From: DATLZU01 sp051293835
GTDB taxonomy: Bacteria; Nitrospirota; Nitrospiria; Nitrospirales; Nitrospiraceae
NCBI GenBank assembly: GCA_051293835.1
Contig: JBPKMA010000009.1
Location: 91,124 to 155,123 of the forward strand
Direction: 5' to 3'
DNA: 64,000 bases
Below the pieces are notes generated by a model. It searched no databases, was not told the origin of the DNA, and saw nothing but the letters and a program-made list of their open reading frames with translations. The position numbers were made by a program, and so were the translations under genes. This document shows, piece by piece, positions 52,597-62,130 of the stretch (its first letter is position 1; each line of letters opens with the position of its first letter).

Positions 52597-53478
52597 TCAC
52601 GGGCTTCGGGCGCAGCGAAACCCCGTGCCGTGGTTCCGCATGGTCGGCCGCGAGCCGTCGCGCGCGGTCGTGCGCAGCATATGACGATGGTTCAGCCACG
52701 AGCCGCCGCGGAGCACCTTGTAGTCGCCGGTCTCGGGCCCCGGCGGATTCCGTTCAGGGGCTGTAGCGTAATAGGCCGGGTCGTACCAATCGGCGACCCA
52801 TTCCCACAGATTGCCTGCCAAGTGCATCACCCCCTCTGGCGTCGCGCCGGACTCCAAGGCTGTTACCGGCAGGGTCAGCATCCCGTGTATGCCTTTCTCC
52901 GCCAGGAGTGCCGCACCGGCGTCGGCCCACCAGGTTGCAACCTCGGCCGGCGAGGCGAAGTCGTTTCCCGCCCAATACGGCGCTCCGTTTGCCCGCTTGG
53001 GGTCCCACTCATTGCCCCATGGATAGAGGCGGCCCTTGGGGCCTCGTGCCGCTTTTTCCCACTCGGCCTCGGTGGGCAACCGTTTTCCCGCCCACTTGCA
53101 GTAGGCTTCCGCATCGAACCAGTCCACGTTGACCACTGGATGGTCCAGGAGGACGGGATCGATCTCGGTGCCGCGCCATACGTTGTACGAGGGATCGCAG
53201 CAGTGTTCAGGCGTGCGGTGCGCGGTGGCCTTCAAAAAGACTTGGTAACGCCGGTTGGTGACTTCATACTTGTCGATATAAAAGGCGTTCAGCATGATGG
53301 TCCGTTGCGGCTCCTCGTCGGGATCACCCTGACCTGCGGCGCTGCCGCGGAGGAATGGCCCTTCAGCGATCAGCACCATTGGCGCGCCGTCGGCTCCGAC
53401 AAACTCGCCCGCCTGGGCGGTTGTCGCCACAGCCAGGAGCAAGCCGGTTAACAGCCTCGAAGCCGGGCAAAATGCCAT
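52597..53478 (-). CDS. SUMF1/EgtB/PvdO family (formylglycine-generating enzyme-like) protein
   Basis: A 293-residue exported protein of the FGE-sulfatase/SUMF1 fold. Signal peptide then GAPMVLIAEGPFLRGSAAG, FYIDKYEVTNRRYQVFL, PVVNVDWFDAEAYCKWAGKRLPTEAEWEKAARG, and the end GSWLNHRHMLRTTARDG and GTGFRCA. The two active-site Cys of true formylglycine-generating enzymes are not evident together, so it may be a structural relative. It may belong with the secreted neighbours. Confidence 0.85.
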   Translation of the reverse strand: MAFCPASRLLTGLLLAVATTAQAGEFVGADGAPMVLIAEGPFLRGSAAGQGDPDEEPQRTIMLNAFYIDKYEVTNRRYQVFLKATAHRTPEHCCDPSYNVWRGTEIDPVLLDHPVVNVDWFDAEAYCKWAGKRLPTEAEWEKAARGPKGRLYPWGNEWDPKRANGAPYWAGNDFASPAEVATWWADAGAALLAEKGIHGMLTLPVTALESGATPEGVMHLAGNLWEWVADWYDPAYYATAPERNPPGPETGDYKVLRGGSWLNHRHMLRTTARDGSRPTMRNHGTGFRCARSP

Positions 53479-53485
53479 GGTCCGA

Positions 53486-54130
53486 TTAGGGCGCGGGGGG
53501 TTCGAAGCTTCCCTCTGTCTCGAACACCGTGGAGGCGGCCAGTTCGTCCAGCAGCCGATCGAGCGCGGCGGCTTCTTCGGGCCGGCTCCCCAAGAAGTAC
53601 AGGACGCCGTTGCGTGATGGCCCCATCAGGGCCAGGGCCCGGCCGATCATGTTGCCGCCCGCATAGGCCGCTTCCAAGCGGGTGCCAACGGTTTTCACCG
53701 GACCGGTCGGCTCGAACATCAAGTCGTGGGCGAAGGGCTGGGCGACGCTCATGCGCGCCGCGATGTCTTCCGCCGAGACGTCGCGCAAAAAGAACACCAG
53801 ACCAAACCCCGGCTTCCCCAGCGGCCCTAGGATAAACACCGCTGAGTCCCGGGGCAACCCACCTGACCAATCCCGGGGGATGACGAAGGATACGCCAGCC
53901 GTCCCGATTCGGATGCGCGTGCCGCCCCCATACTCTTCACCGGCCTGGACTTCAACGGCGCTCGGGGACCGAATCAAATCTCCCGGCGGAGAACTTTGAA
54001 GCGGCTCGGTGGCACGCGACATGCCGGACGAGAGGAGGAAGATGATGATCGCGCCGGCGGGGAGGGAAGGACGGAACACGAACGTCGGCGGCTCGCTGAC
54101 TACGTCTGCGCCATTGGAGGGCAAGTACAC
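53486..54130 (-). CDS. Secreted protein, paralogue B of the pair flanking the salvage block
   Basis: A 214-residue frame with a hydrophobic segment (PAGAIIIFLLSSGMSRA). GEEYGGGTRIRIGTAGVSFVIPRDWSGGLP and the following LGKPGFGLVFFLRDVSAEDIAARM match the gene at 49614-50633, indicating a duplication. The C-terminal part of the longer copy is missing. The extreme 5' end overlaps the gcvP stop, so a shorter start near GTG or ATG downstream is likely. Confidence 0.6.
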   Translation of the reverse strand: MYLPSNGADVVSEPPTFVFRPSLPAGAIIIFLLSSGMSRATEPLQSSPPGDLIRSPSAVEVQAGEEYGGGTRIRIGTAGVSFVIPRDWSGGLPRDSAVFILGPLGKPGFGLVFFLRDVSAEDIAARMSVAQPFAHDLMFEPTGPVKTVGTRLEAAYAGGNMIGRALALMGPSRNGVLYFLGSRPEEAAALDRLLDELAASTVFETEGSFEPPAP

Positions 54131-56982
54131 ATCAAATGCCGGTCGCCGTACGCTTCGTCGATGCGGCCAACGCTGGGCCAGAACTTATGTTCCCGTACCC
54201 AGGGTGCCGGAAATGCCGCCTGTTCGCGGCTGTACGGCCGGTCCCAGTCCGACGCCGTCACGGCCTGTGCGGTATGCGGCGCGCATTTGAGGACGTTGTG
54301 GTCGCGGGGCGCCCGGCCCTCCATGATTTCCTGAATTTCTCCACGAATCGCGATCAATGCATCGCAGAACCGATCCAGTTCGGCTTTGGATTCGCTCTCA
54401 GTCGGCTCAATCATCAGGGTGCCGGGCACGGGAAAGGACACGGTCGGCGCGTGGAATCCGTAATCCATCAGACGTTTGGCCACGTCCATCACGTCGACGC
54501 CGGCACGCTCCTTGAACTGCCGCAGATCCAGAATGAACTCGTGGGCCACGAACCCGCGCCGGCCGGTGTACAACACCGGGTAATGTTTCTCCAGGCGTTT
54601 GGCCATGTAGTTGGCGTTCAAAATGGCCACTTGCGTCGCCTTGGCCAGCCCGTCACGGCCCATCAGCGCGATGTACATCCAGGAGATCGTTAGAATGCTG
54701 GGGCTGCCGTACGGGGCGGCTGAAACCGGACCGATCGATTGTGCCCCGCCGAGTCCGGTCACCGGATGTCCCGGGAGGAACGGGACCAGATGGCGCGCAA
54801 CGCAGATGGGACCCATGCCAGGGCCCCCGCCGCCGTGGGGGATACAGAACGTCTTATGCAGGTTCAGGTGGCAGATATCCGCTCCGAGATCACCAGGTCG
54901 GCAGAGCCCGACCTGCGCGTTCAGGTTCGCGCCGTCTAAGTAGACCTGCCCGCCGTGCGTGTGAACGATCTGGCACATGCGCCGCACCTCGGGTTCGAAC
55001 ACCCCGTGCGTTGACGGGTAGGTGATCATGAGAGCGGCCAGCCGATCCCGGTGCTTTACCGCTTTTGCTTCCAGATCAGCCAAGTCCACGTTGCCCTGCC
55101 GATCGCAGGCGACTGGGACGACCGTCATCCCGGCCATGGCCGCGCTCGCTGGGTTCGTGCCGTGCGCGGAGACAGGAATGAGACAGACATCGCGGTGTCC
55201 TTCTCCCTGCGAACGGTGGTAGGCCCGGATGACCATCAACCCTGCGTACTCGCCCTGAGACCCGGCGTTAGGCTGCAACGATACGGCCGCGAAGCCGGTG
55301 ATTTCTGCCAGCCAGGTTTCGAGCTGGTGGAACAATTTCTGGTAACCCCGGCTTTGCTCTGCTGGCGCAAACGGATGGAGGCGGGCGAACTCCGGCCAGG
55401 TGACCGGCAACATCTCGACCGTCGCGTTGAGCTTCATCGTGCAGGACCCGAGCGGAATCATCGAGTGGACCAGGGAGAGGTCCCGAGCCTGCAGACGATG
55501 CAGGTACCGCACCATCTCGTGTTCCGAGTGGTAGCGGGTAAATACCTCATGGGTCAGATACTTGGTGGTCCGCGTCAGCGCCTGCGGAAAACGCACATCC
55601 ACCGACCGGGCCAGTTCCTCAATCGTGAAGCCCGCGTCCTCATGTCCCAGGAAAAGGCCGATCAGTGTGCGGACTTCCTGCGGCGTGCTGACTTCATCCA
55701 GCGACACGCCGATGGAATCGTCATCGTAGCAGCGCAGATTGAACCCCGCGGCGTTGGCGCGGGCCAGCACGTGTCCCGCCTGCTCGCGGCTGAGCCGAAC
55801 CCGGATGGTATCGAAAAACGGCTCCGTGCCGACGTCGAAGCCGAGCCGGCGGAGCCCTTCGGCCAGCACCACGGCCAGGCCGTGCACGCGCTCGGCGATC
55901 CGGCGCAGCCCGTCCGGCCCATGGTACACGGCGTACATGGCGGCCATGATCGCCGGCAGCACTTGCGCCGTGCAGATGTTGCTGGTGGCCCGCTCGCGAC
56001 GGATATGCTGTTCGCGGGTCTGGAGCGCCAACCGATAGGCGGGCCTCCCAGAGGCGTCCCGCGACACGCCGACCAGGCGCCCCGGCAGTTGCCGCTTGTA
56101 GTCCTCCTTTGTGGCGAGGAAGGCCGCATGCGGTCCGCCGAACCCCAGGGGCACGCCGAAGCGTTGACTCGATCCGACGGCGATATCGGCTCCGAACTCC
56201 CCCGGCGGACGCAAGAGCGTAAGAGCTAGCAGGTCCGTCGCGACGACGACCAGCGCGCTGGCGGCATGGGCCTGCGCGACGAGATCGCTGTAGTCGCCGA
56301 CATAGCCGTCGGTGGTTGGGAACTGCAATAGGATGCCGCAGAGTCGCTCGCCGGAGAAATCGATGCGCGACGTTTTGCCGACCTGGAGGGCGATGCCGAG
56401 GGATTCGGCGCGCGTCCGCAGCACCGCGATTGTCTGCGGGTGACAGTCCTGCGCCACGAAGAAAGCTTTCTTCTCTGCGCCGGCAGCGCGGGAGATTGCT
56501 AGGCACATGGCCATGGCCTCGGCCGCCGCCGTCGCTTCATCCAGCAGCGAAGCGTTGGCGAGCGGCAGCCCGGTGAGGTCGGCGACCATCGTCTGGAAGA
56601 CTGCCAGCGCTTCCAGTCGGCCCTGCGCGATCTCCGCCTGATACGGGGTGTACTGGGTGTACCACCCGGGATTTTCCAAGATGTTCCGTTGAATGACCGG
56701 AGGAGTGATGCAATCGTAATAACCCATGCCGATCAGCGAGCGGAAGATCCGATTCTGTGCTGCGATGTTGCGCAGTTCGTTCAGGACGTCCTGCTCGCCG
56801 CGATGCCCGGGCAATGCCAGCGGGCGGCGCAATCGGATATCGTCGGGCACCGTCTGATCGATCAGCGCGTCGAGCGACTGCAGCCCGAGCGCCGCCAACA
56901 TCTCCTGGATGTCGGCCTCTGTGGGCCCAAGATGGCGGTGGACAAAGGTGTCAGTCGGTTGAAGAAAGTCGGGATTTGTCAT
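54100..56982 (-). CDS. gcvP: Glycine dehydrogenase (decarboxylating), P protein
   Basis: The 960-residue PLP-dependent P protein of the glycine cleavage system, single-chain (homodimeric) type. It opens with FVHRHLGPTEADIQEML and MGYYDCITPPVIQRN, has an N-terminal half with YTPYQAEIAQGRLEALAVFQ, and carries the PLP lysine in the second half (CHLNLHKTFCIPHGGGGPGMGPI). The full length argues for the fused form. gcvT lies 10 kb upstream; gcvH is not in the window. Confidence 0.96.
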   Translation of the reverse strand: MTNPDFLQPTDTFVHRHLGPTEADIQEMLAALGLQSLDALIDQTVPDDIRLRRPLALPGHRGEQDVLNELRNIAAQNRIFRSLIGMGYYDCITPPVIQRNILENPGWYTQYTPYQAEIAQGRLEALAVFQTMVADLTGLPLANASLLDEATAAAEAMAMCLAISRAAGAEKKAFFVAQDCHPQTIAVLRTRAESLGIALQVGKTSRIDFSGERLCGILLQFPTTDGYVGDYSDLVAQAHAASALVVVATDLLALTLLRPPGEFGADIAVGSSQRFGVPLGFGGPHAAFLATKEDYKRQLPGRLVGVSRDASGRPAYRLALQTREQHIRRERATSNICTAQVLPAIMAAMYAVYHGPDGLRRIAERVHGLAVVLAEGLRRLGFDVGTEPFFDTIRVRLSREQAGHVLARANAAGFNLRCYDDDSIGVSLDEVSTPQEVRTLIGLFLGHEDAGFTIEELARSVDVRFPQALTRTTKYLTHEVFTRYHSEHEMVRYLHRLQARDLSLVHSMIPLGSCTMKLNATVEMLPVTWPEFARLHPFAPAEQSRGYQKLFHQLETWLAEITGFAAVSLQPNAGSQGEYAGLMVIRAYHRSQGEGHRDVCLIPVSAHGTNPASAAMAGMTVVPVACDRQGNVDLADLEAKAVKHRDRLAALMITYPSTHGVFEPEVRRMCQIVHTHGGQVYLDGANLNAQVGLCRPGDLGADICHLNLHKTFCIPHGGGGPGMGPICVARHLVPFLPGHPVTGLGGAQSIGPVSAAPYGSPSILTISWMYIALMGRDGLAKATQVAILNANYMAKRLEKHYPVLYTGRRGFVAHEFILDLRQFKERAGVDVMDVAKRLMDYGFHAPTVSFPVPGTLMIEPTESESKAELDRFCDALIAIRGEIQEIMEGRAPRDHNVLKCAPHTAQAVTASDWDRPYSREQAAFPAPWVREHKFWPSVGRIDEAYGDRHLMCTCPPMAQT

Positions 56983-57187
56983 GCGCTGGGCGTCGTCTCA
57001 GGGTGTTGTTGGCTGGTAGGGACGTTGTCGTTTGCAAGCCGATGATCGATGATCCAGCAGCGATCCTCCACCAAGGGTGACCGAAGAGTATCATGGCGAG
57101 CGGCATTTTCCAAGCAGCTGTTGCGCTTGCCTTCGGGATGAGGGTTGGGTATTAGTGAGGACAAGGGGAAGGTCCCGTCGGCGACGC

Positions 57188-58843
57188 ATGAAAGTTCACG
57201 ACATCCTGATCGTCGGTGCCGGTTTGGCTGGCATGCGGGCGGCCATCGCGGCGCCTGCCCACCTCGATGTCGCGGTGCTCTCGAAAGTCCATCCGGTCCG
57301 CAGCCACTCCGTCGCCGCTCAAGGCGGCATCAACGCGGCCATCGGGGAGAACGATTCCTGGGAGGCCCATGCCTTCGACACGGCGAAAGGCGGGCTCTAT
57401 CTCGGCGATCAGGACGCGATCGAAGCTATGTGCCGGGAAGCGCCCGGAGACATTCTGGAATTGGAACGGATGGGCGTCATCTTTAGCCGCAACGAACAGG
57501 GCAAAATCGCGCAGCGCCCGTTTGGCGGAGCCGGCTTTCCGCGTACCTGCTACGCGGCCGACCGTACCGGCCATGCGATCCTGCATGCGATGTACGAGCA
57601 ACTGCTGAAGCGGCAGATTTTCGTCTATGAAGAATGGTACGTCACGTCGCTGATCGTCGAAGACGGCGTGTGCCGAGGTGTGGTGGCCTGGGACCTGATC
57701 CACGGCGGGCTGCACGCGATCGGTGCCAAGGCGGTGATCCTTGCCACCGGCGGCAGCGGCCGGGTCTTTCTGACCAGCACGAATGCGGTCATCAACACCG
57801 GCGATGGGATGGCCCTGGCATACAAGGCGGGCGCGCCGCTGGAGGATATGGAGTTTGTGCAGTTCCATCCCACGACGCTCAAGGATACCGGCATCCTGAT
57901 CACCGAAGGCGCACGCGGCGAAGGCGGCTATCTTCTGAACACGCTCGGCGAACGGTTTATGAAGAAGTACGCGCCCGACCAAATGGAGTTGGCGACCCGC
58001 TCCACTGTCTCCCTCGCGATCGGCCAGGAAATCCTTGAAGGCCGTGGCGTCGACGGATGCGTGCTGCTGGATTTGCGGCATCTCGGCCGGGAGCGCATCC
58101 TGGAACGGCTGCCGCAGATTCGTGAACTCTGCATCGAGTTTGCGGGAATCGATCCGATCGAAACACCGATCCCGGTCCGGCCCGGCGCGCACTATCAGAT
58201 GGGCGGGATCCGCACGAACCAATGGGGGGAAACCGAGATTCCTGGGCTCTATGCCGCCGGGGAATGCGCCTGCGTGAGCGTCCACGGCGCCAACCGGTTG
58301 GGAGGGAATTCGCTCCTGGAGACGATCGTGTTCGGTCGTCGTGCCGGGCTCAGAGCGGCGGAGTACGTCCGGCAGGTCAACCCCCGCGCGCTGTCGGATG
58401 CGGTGCTCCGGGCGGAAGAGACCCGCATCCGCCGTCTGCTGGCCCGGCACGGCTCGGAGCGGCCCTGGCAGGTTCGCGAGGAACTGGGCAGGGTCATGAG
58501 CCAGAACCTCGGTCTTTTCCGAACACAGCAATCTATGCAGGAGGCCTGGGAGAAGGTCCGTGAGTTGAAAGCTCGAGCGTCCCGGGTGTACGTTCACGAT
58601 AAGGGCCGGATTTTCAATACCGATTTAATCCAGGCGCTGGAGCTGGAGTCGATGGTGGAAATCGCAGAGACTATCGTGGCTGGGGCGCTGGCCCGCGAAG
58701 AAAGCCGCGGAGCGCACTATCGGTCTGATTTCCCCAAGCGGGACGATGCCAACTGGTTAAAACACACGCTGGCGTACCGGACCCCCGACGGGCCGTTGCT
58801 CAAGTACGCGCCGGTAACGATCACGCGGTTTCCCCCGAAGTAG
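57188..58843 (+). CDS. Succinate dehydrogenase/fumarate reductase flavoprotein subunit
   Basis: A 551-residue flavoprotein. The FAD-binding VGAGLAGMRAA, the covalent-FAD His in VRSHSVAAQGG, the catalytic RPFGGAGFPRTCYAADRTGHAI, EFVQFHPTTLKDTGILITEGARGEGGYLLN, and the catalytic Arg region VHGANRLGGNSLLE are all present. No iron-sulfur subunit B or membrane anchor C/D lies next to it. Such stand-alone subunits occur in organisms that run a reductive TCA cycle, but the direction cannot be told from sequence. Confidence 0.9.
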   Translation: MKVHDILIVGAGLAGMRAAIAAPAHLDVAVLSKVHPVRSHSVAAQGGINAAIGENDSWEAHAFDTAKGGLYLGDQDAIEAMCREAPGDILELERMGVIFSRNEQGKIAQRPFGGAGFPRTCYAADRTGHAILHAMYEQLLKRQIFVYEEWYVTSLIVEDGVCRGVVAWDLIHGGLHAIGAKAVILATGGSGRVFLTSTNAVINTGDGMALAYKAGAPLEDMEFVQFHPTTLKDTGILITEGARGEGGYLLNTLGERFMKKYAPDQMELATRSTVSLAIGQEILEGRGVDGCVLLDLRHLGRERILERLPQIRELCIEFAGIDPIETPIPVRPGAHYQMGGIRTNQWGETEIPGLYAAGECACVSVHGANRLGGNSLLETIVFGRRAGLRAAEYVRQVNPRALSDAVLRAEETRIRRLLARHGSERPWQVREELGRVMSQNLGLFRTQQSMQEAWEKVRELKARASRVYVHDKGRIFNTDLIQALELESMVEIAETIVAGALAREESRGAHYRSDFPKRDDANWLKHTLAYRTPDGPLLKYAPVTITRFPPK

Positions 58844-58930
58844 GCGCGAGGCACGAGATCGCGCTTCGGGTAACCTGACAAACCCACGGGGTACGCCTGG
58901 CTCGCGCGCCGTGTGGGTGACACTGTCGCG

Positions 58931-59602
58931 ATGCGCATCCTGGTGATCGAAGACGAAGCGAAGGTCGCCTCCTTCATCAAACGGGCGCTGGAGGAAGAGA
59001 GCTATGCGGTGGATCTCTCCGCTGACGGCGTTCAGGGCCTCGAGCTGGGCTTGAGCGGCAGCTACGACCTCATCGTGATCGATCTCATGCTGCCGGGCCT
59101 GCCCGGCCTGGAAGTGCTCAAGCGGCTCCGCAAAGAGAAAATCCAGGCGCCGGTGCTGATCCTTACCGCCCAGTCGCAGATCGATCAGAAGGTGAAGGGG
59201 TTGGACGCCGGCGCCGATGATTACCTGACGAAGCCTTTCGCGATCGATGAACTGCTCGCGCGTGTCCGTGCGTTGCTCCGGCGGGGAGCCACCGAAACGC
59301 CAGGCGTGCTGCAGATCGACGATCTGGTGCTCAATCCGGCCACGCGCGAAGTGACACGCGCAGGCCAGCGGATCGACCTCACGCTGAAGGAGTATGCCCT
59401 GCTCGAATATTTCATGCGACACGCCGGTCGGGTGCTGACCAGACCGATGATCTCCGAGCACGTCTGGAATCAGGACTTCGACACGTTCACCAACGTCATC
59501 GACGTCTATGTGAATTACCTCCGGAACAAAATCGATCGGGGCCGAGGGCGGAAGCTCATCCACACCGTCCGCGGCAGCGGGTACATGCTGAAGGCTGACT
59601 GA
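58931..59602 (+). CDS. OmpR-family response regulator
   Basis: A 223-residue regulator with a receiver domain (phosphorylation Asp in LIVIDLMLPGLPGLE, acidic pocket VIEDEA, Lys in DDYLTKPF) and a C-terminal winged helix (LTLKEYALLEYFMRHAGRVLTRPMI, then IDVYVNYLRNKID and VRGSGYML). The start ATG 58931 has the usual MRILVIEDE. It overlaps the sensor kinase start (TGATG). Confidence 0.95.
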   Translation: MRILVIEDEAKVASFIKRALEEESYAVDLSADGVQGLELGLSGSYDLIVIDLMLPGLPGLEVLKRLRKEKIQAPVLILTAQSQIDQKVKGLDAGADDYLTKPFAIDELLARVRALLRRGATETPGVLQIDDLVLNPATREVTRAGQRIDLTLKEYALLEYFMRHAGRVLTRPMISEHVWNQDFDTFTNVIDVYVNYLRNKIDRGRGRKLIHTVRGSGYMLKAD

Positions 59603-61005
59603 TGCCGCTTCGGGTCCGGCTCACGCTGTGGTACGGAACCGCGATGGCGCTGTTCCTGACGATCTTCGCCGTCGTGCTGTATACCGTCATGGCCCGGAGT
59701 CTCAAAGACCAGGTGGATCAGTCGCTCGAGGAGACGGCCACGGTCGCTGTGCGTTCGCTAGAGCAGCGGGGGTTCCTCACCCTGCTCGACGAAGAAGAGC
59801 TGCTGACCCAGTTCCCTGAGCTGGCCCGCATCGACAAGTTTTTTCAGATCTTCAGCCCGACCGGCAAAATCACCATCCGGTCCCCCAACATTCAACGGCA
59901 TGACGTCCCGCTCAGCCGGACCGCGCTCGAGGACGCATTCACTGGGAAGACTACATTCGAGTCCGCCAAATATCCTGGCGAACCGCCGCTCCGGCTCGTG
60001 TCGGTCCCGATTCTTTATCGGGGGAGCCTGGTCTATATCATCCAGGTCGGCACTTCGCTGGAATCCGTCGAGGCGTCGTTGCATCGCCTGCTGATCATGC
60101 TGCTGGTGACCATCCCGGTCGCGCTGGCGGTGTCCTTGGCCGGAGGGTGGTTCCTCGCGGGACGGGCCTTGAAGCCGGTGGACACGATTACGCTGGCCGC
60201 CCAACGGATCGCGGCGGGCGACCTGACCCAGCGGCTCACCGTGCCGTCTTCTTCGGACGAGATCGGGCGCCTCGCCGCCACGTTCAACGACATGATTGCC
60301 CGACTCGACGCGTCGTTCCGTCAGATCCGCCAGTTCAGCAGCGACGCCTCGCATGAACTGCGGACGCCGCTAACGGTTATGAAGGGAGAAACGGAACTGG
60401 TGCTCCGCCGGCCCCGCACGACGGAGGACTACAAGATGGTCCTCGAGAGCAACCTGGAGGAGATCGACCGGATGAGCCGCATTGTTGAGGAACTGTTGTT
60501 CCTCTCACGGGCCGACCTGGGCGAGGTCAAGATGGAACGTGCGCCTGTCCGGCTGGAAGCGCTGGTCGAAGATATCCAACGGCAAGCCGGCCTGCTGGGG
60601 CAGGAGCACCACGTAGAGGTCGTGCTCGGGACGGTTCAGCCTGTCACGGTGTTGGGGGATGAGCTGCGCCTGCGCGAGCTGCTGCTGAACTTGGTGGACA
60701 ACGCGGTCAAGTACTCCAAGCCGGGCGGCAAGGTGGAGATCACCCTCCTGAGAGAGGCTGACGAAGCCCGTCTGGCGATCATCGACCAGGGCATCGGTAT
60801 CGCCCCCGCAGCACAGAAGCTGATCTTCGATCGTTTCTACCGCACCGACGAGGCGCGGGCGCATACGAAGAAGGGCACCGGATTAGGGCTTTCGATCTGT
60901 GCCTGGATCGCGGAAGCCCATCAAGGCCGCATCGAGGTCAAGAGCGTGCCGGGCGAGGGCTCGACGTTCACAGTGGTGCTACCGCTAGCTCCGTCCAACG
61001 CGTAA
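59602..61005 (+). CDS. Membrane sensor histidine kinase with HAMP domain
   Basis: A 467-residue kinase with two transmembrane helices (about residues 12-30 and 162-182) flanking a periplasmic sensor loop of about 130 residues. HAMP (RALKPVDTITLAAQRIAAGDLTQRL), the HisKA motif FSSDASHELRTPLTVMKGE and the HATPase_c motifs LLLNLVDNAVKYS, IDQGIGIA and TGLGLSICAWIA are present. It pairs with the regulator just before it. The signal is unknown; the adjacent decayed HtrA gene suggests envelope stress, as inference. Confidence 0.94.
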   Translation: MPLRVRLTLWYGTAMALFLTIFAVVLYTVMARSLKDQVDQSLEETATVAVRSLEQRGFLTLLDEEELLTQFPELARIDKFFQIFSPTGKITIRSPNIQRHDVPLSRTALEDAFTGKTTFESAKYPGEPPLRLVSVPILYRGSLVYIIQVGTSLESVEASLHRLLIMLLVTIPVALAVSLAGGWFLAGRALKPVDTITLAAQRIAAGDLTQRLTVPSSSDEIGRLAATFNDMIARLDASFRQIRQFSSDASHELRTPLTVMKGETELVLRRPRTTEDYKMVLESNLEEIDRMSRIVEELLFLSRADLGEVKMERAPVRLEALVEDIQRQAGLLGQEHHVEVVLGTVQPVTVLGDELRLRELLLNLVDNAVKYSKPGGKVEITLLREADEARLAIIDQGIGIAPAAQKLIFDRFYRTDEARAHTKKGTGLGLSICAWIAEAHQGRIEVKSVPGEGSTFTVVLPLAPSNA

Positions 61006-61069
61006 CAACTTTTAATTCGCTCCCACGCTTCCTCTCACACACGGTGGTCCTGTGCCGCTGTGAGTCGTG

Positions 61070-62070
61070 ATGGCGCGGATGGCAGCGGTACAGACCTGGA
61101 GCGATTGCCGGCGTGGCGGTCCTCCGTGCGGCATTCATGGTGGGGCGGACAGACGCTGCCTGCTTCCTCCCCTGCCTCGACCCCAGTGGCGTTGACGGAT
61201 CTTCGCCGACGGCGCAGCGGATCCAACCGCCTGGAAGCAGTTTGGCGGAGGTCGCGAAGGCCATGACGCCGGCCGTCGTCCATATGACCGCGTCGGCGTC
61301 TGAGCATGTCGCCGAGTCTCCCGATCTTCCCTGGCTCTTCGGCCCCGCGGCCATCGTGGACCTCAGCCTCCGTTCGGCCCACGCGAGCGCCGCGGCGGCG
61401 GCATGGGGTCCGGCGTAATCGTGACCCCCGACGGCTACATCATCACCAACAATCACGTGGTGGACGGGGCAGAAAATTGGCTGTCACGCTGCCGGACAAG
61501 CGGGACCTCCCCCTGTGCCCTGGGGTGATTCGTCCAAGCTGCGGGTCGGCGAGTACGTCCTGGCGATTAGCAATCCGTTCGGCTTACCCTTGACCGTGAC
61601 ACTGGGCATCGTGAGCGCGCTGGGCCGGGGCCGTATGAGAATCACCCAGTACGAGGACTTGATCCAGACCGACGCGGCCATCAATCCGGGGAACTCCGCC
61701 GATGCCTTGGTCAACACCAGGGGAGCACTGCTCGGAATCAACACGGCCACCTTCTCGCAGACCGGCGGCTACCAGGGCTCGCCAGTCGAGGACGCGGTGG
61801 CGCGGCAGCGGCTGGTCACGAGAACTGCCGTCGGCACGAAGGCGGCAGTGAAAGTTGTGCAGGACGGTCAGGAAAGGAGTTCACGGTCACGATCGGTGAA
61901 CAACCGGACGCGGTTAGGACCGCGAAAGCGGAGACCGGTAGGCAGAGGAGGCGTTGGTCGGGCTCACCGCGCAGGATCTGGAGGTGTCAGCCCACCTGCA
62001 GAAAGGCAAGCATGCCCTCTTCTTGATCGCCCGGCGAGGCGCGTCGCTGTTCCCGAGTGTGAGGGTGGAA
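61070..62070 (+). pseudogene. HtrA/DegP protease, frameshifted and deleted
   Basis: Pieces of an HtrA are seen in order over three frames: AEVAKAMTPAVVHMTA, the His motif GYIITNNHVVDGAE, WGDSSKLRVGEYVLAISNPFGL, VTLGIVSALGRGR and ITQYEDLIQTDAAINPGNSADAL. The nucleophile site reads GNSADA instead of GNSGGP, and about 25-30 codons with the catalytic Asp are missing. Later VGTKAAVKVVQDGQE and AHLQKGKHALFLIARRG correspond to the PDZ domains. It lies right after the kinase gene, as in known HtrA/two-component stress loci. It is not functional as read. Confidence 0.8.
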
Positions 62071-62130
62071 GCACAGGGAACGCGCGGGGTCGGCGGGACG
62101 CGCGTCCCGCCGGGCGCTCGCTGGAAACGG

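Noticed and set aside
55051..56229. Long open frame on the plus strand inside gcvP (392 codons)
   Set aside because: It is antisense to a clear 960-residue gcvP and its translation is Arg- and His-rich with no family motif, as expected from high-GC antisense frames.
57152..58597. 481-codon minus-strand frame inside the flavoprotein gene
   Set aside because: It is antisense to an intact, motif-complete flavoprotein gene and its translation has no recognisable fold.
60968..61456. Minus-strand frame over the HtrA remnant
   Set aside because: The translation is Ala/Arg-rich with no motif; the plus strand holds recognisable HtrA fragments.
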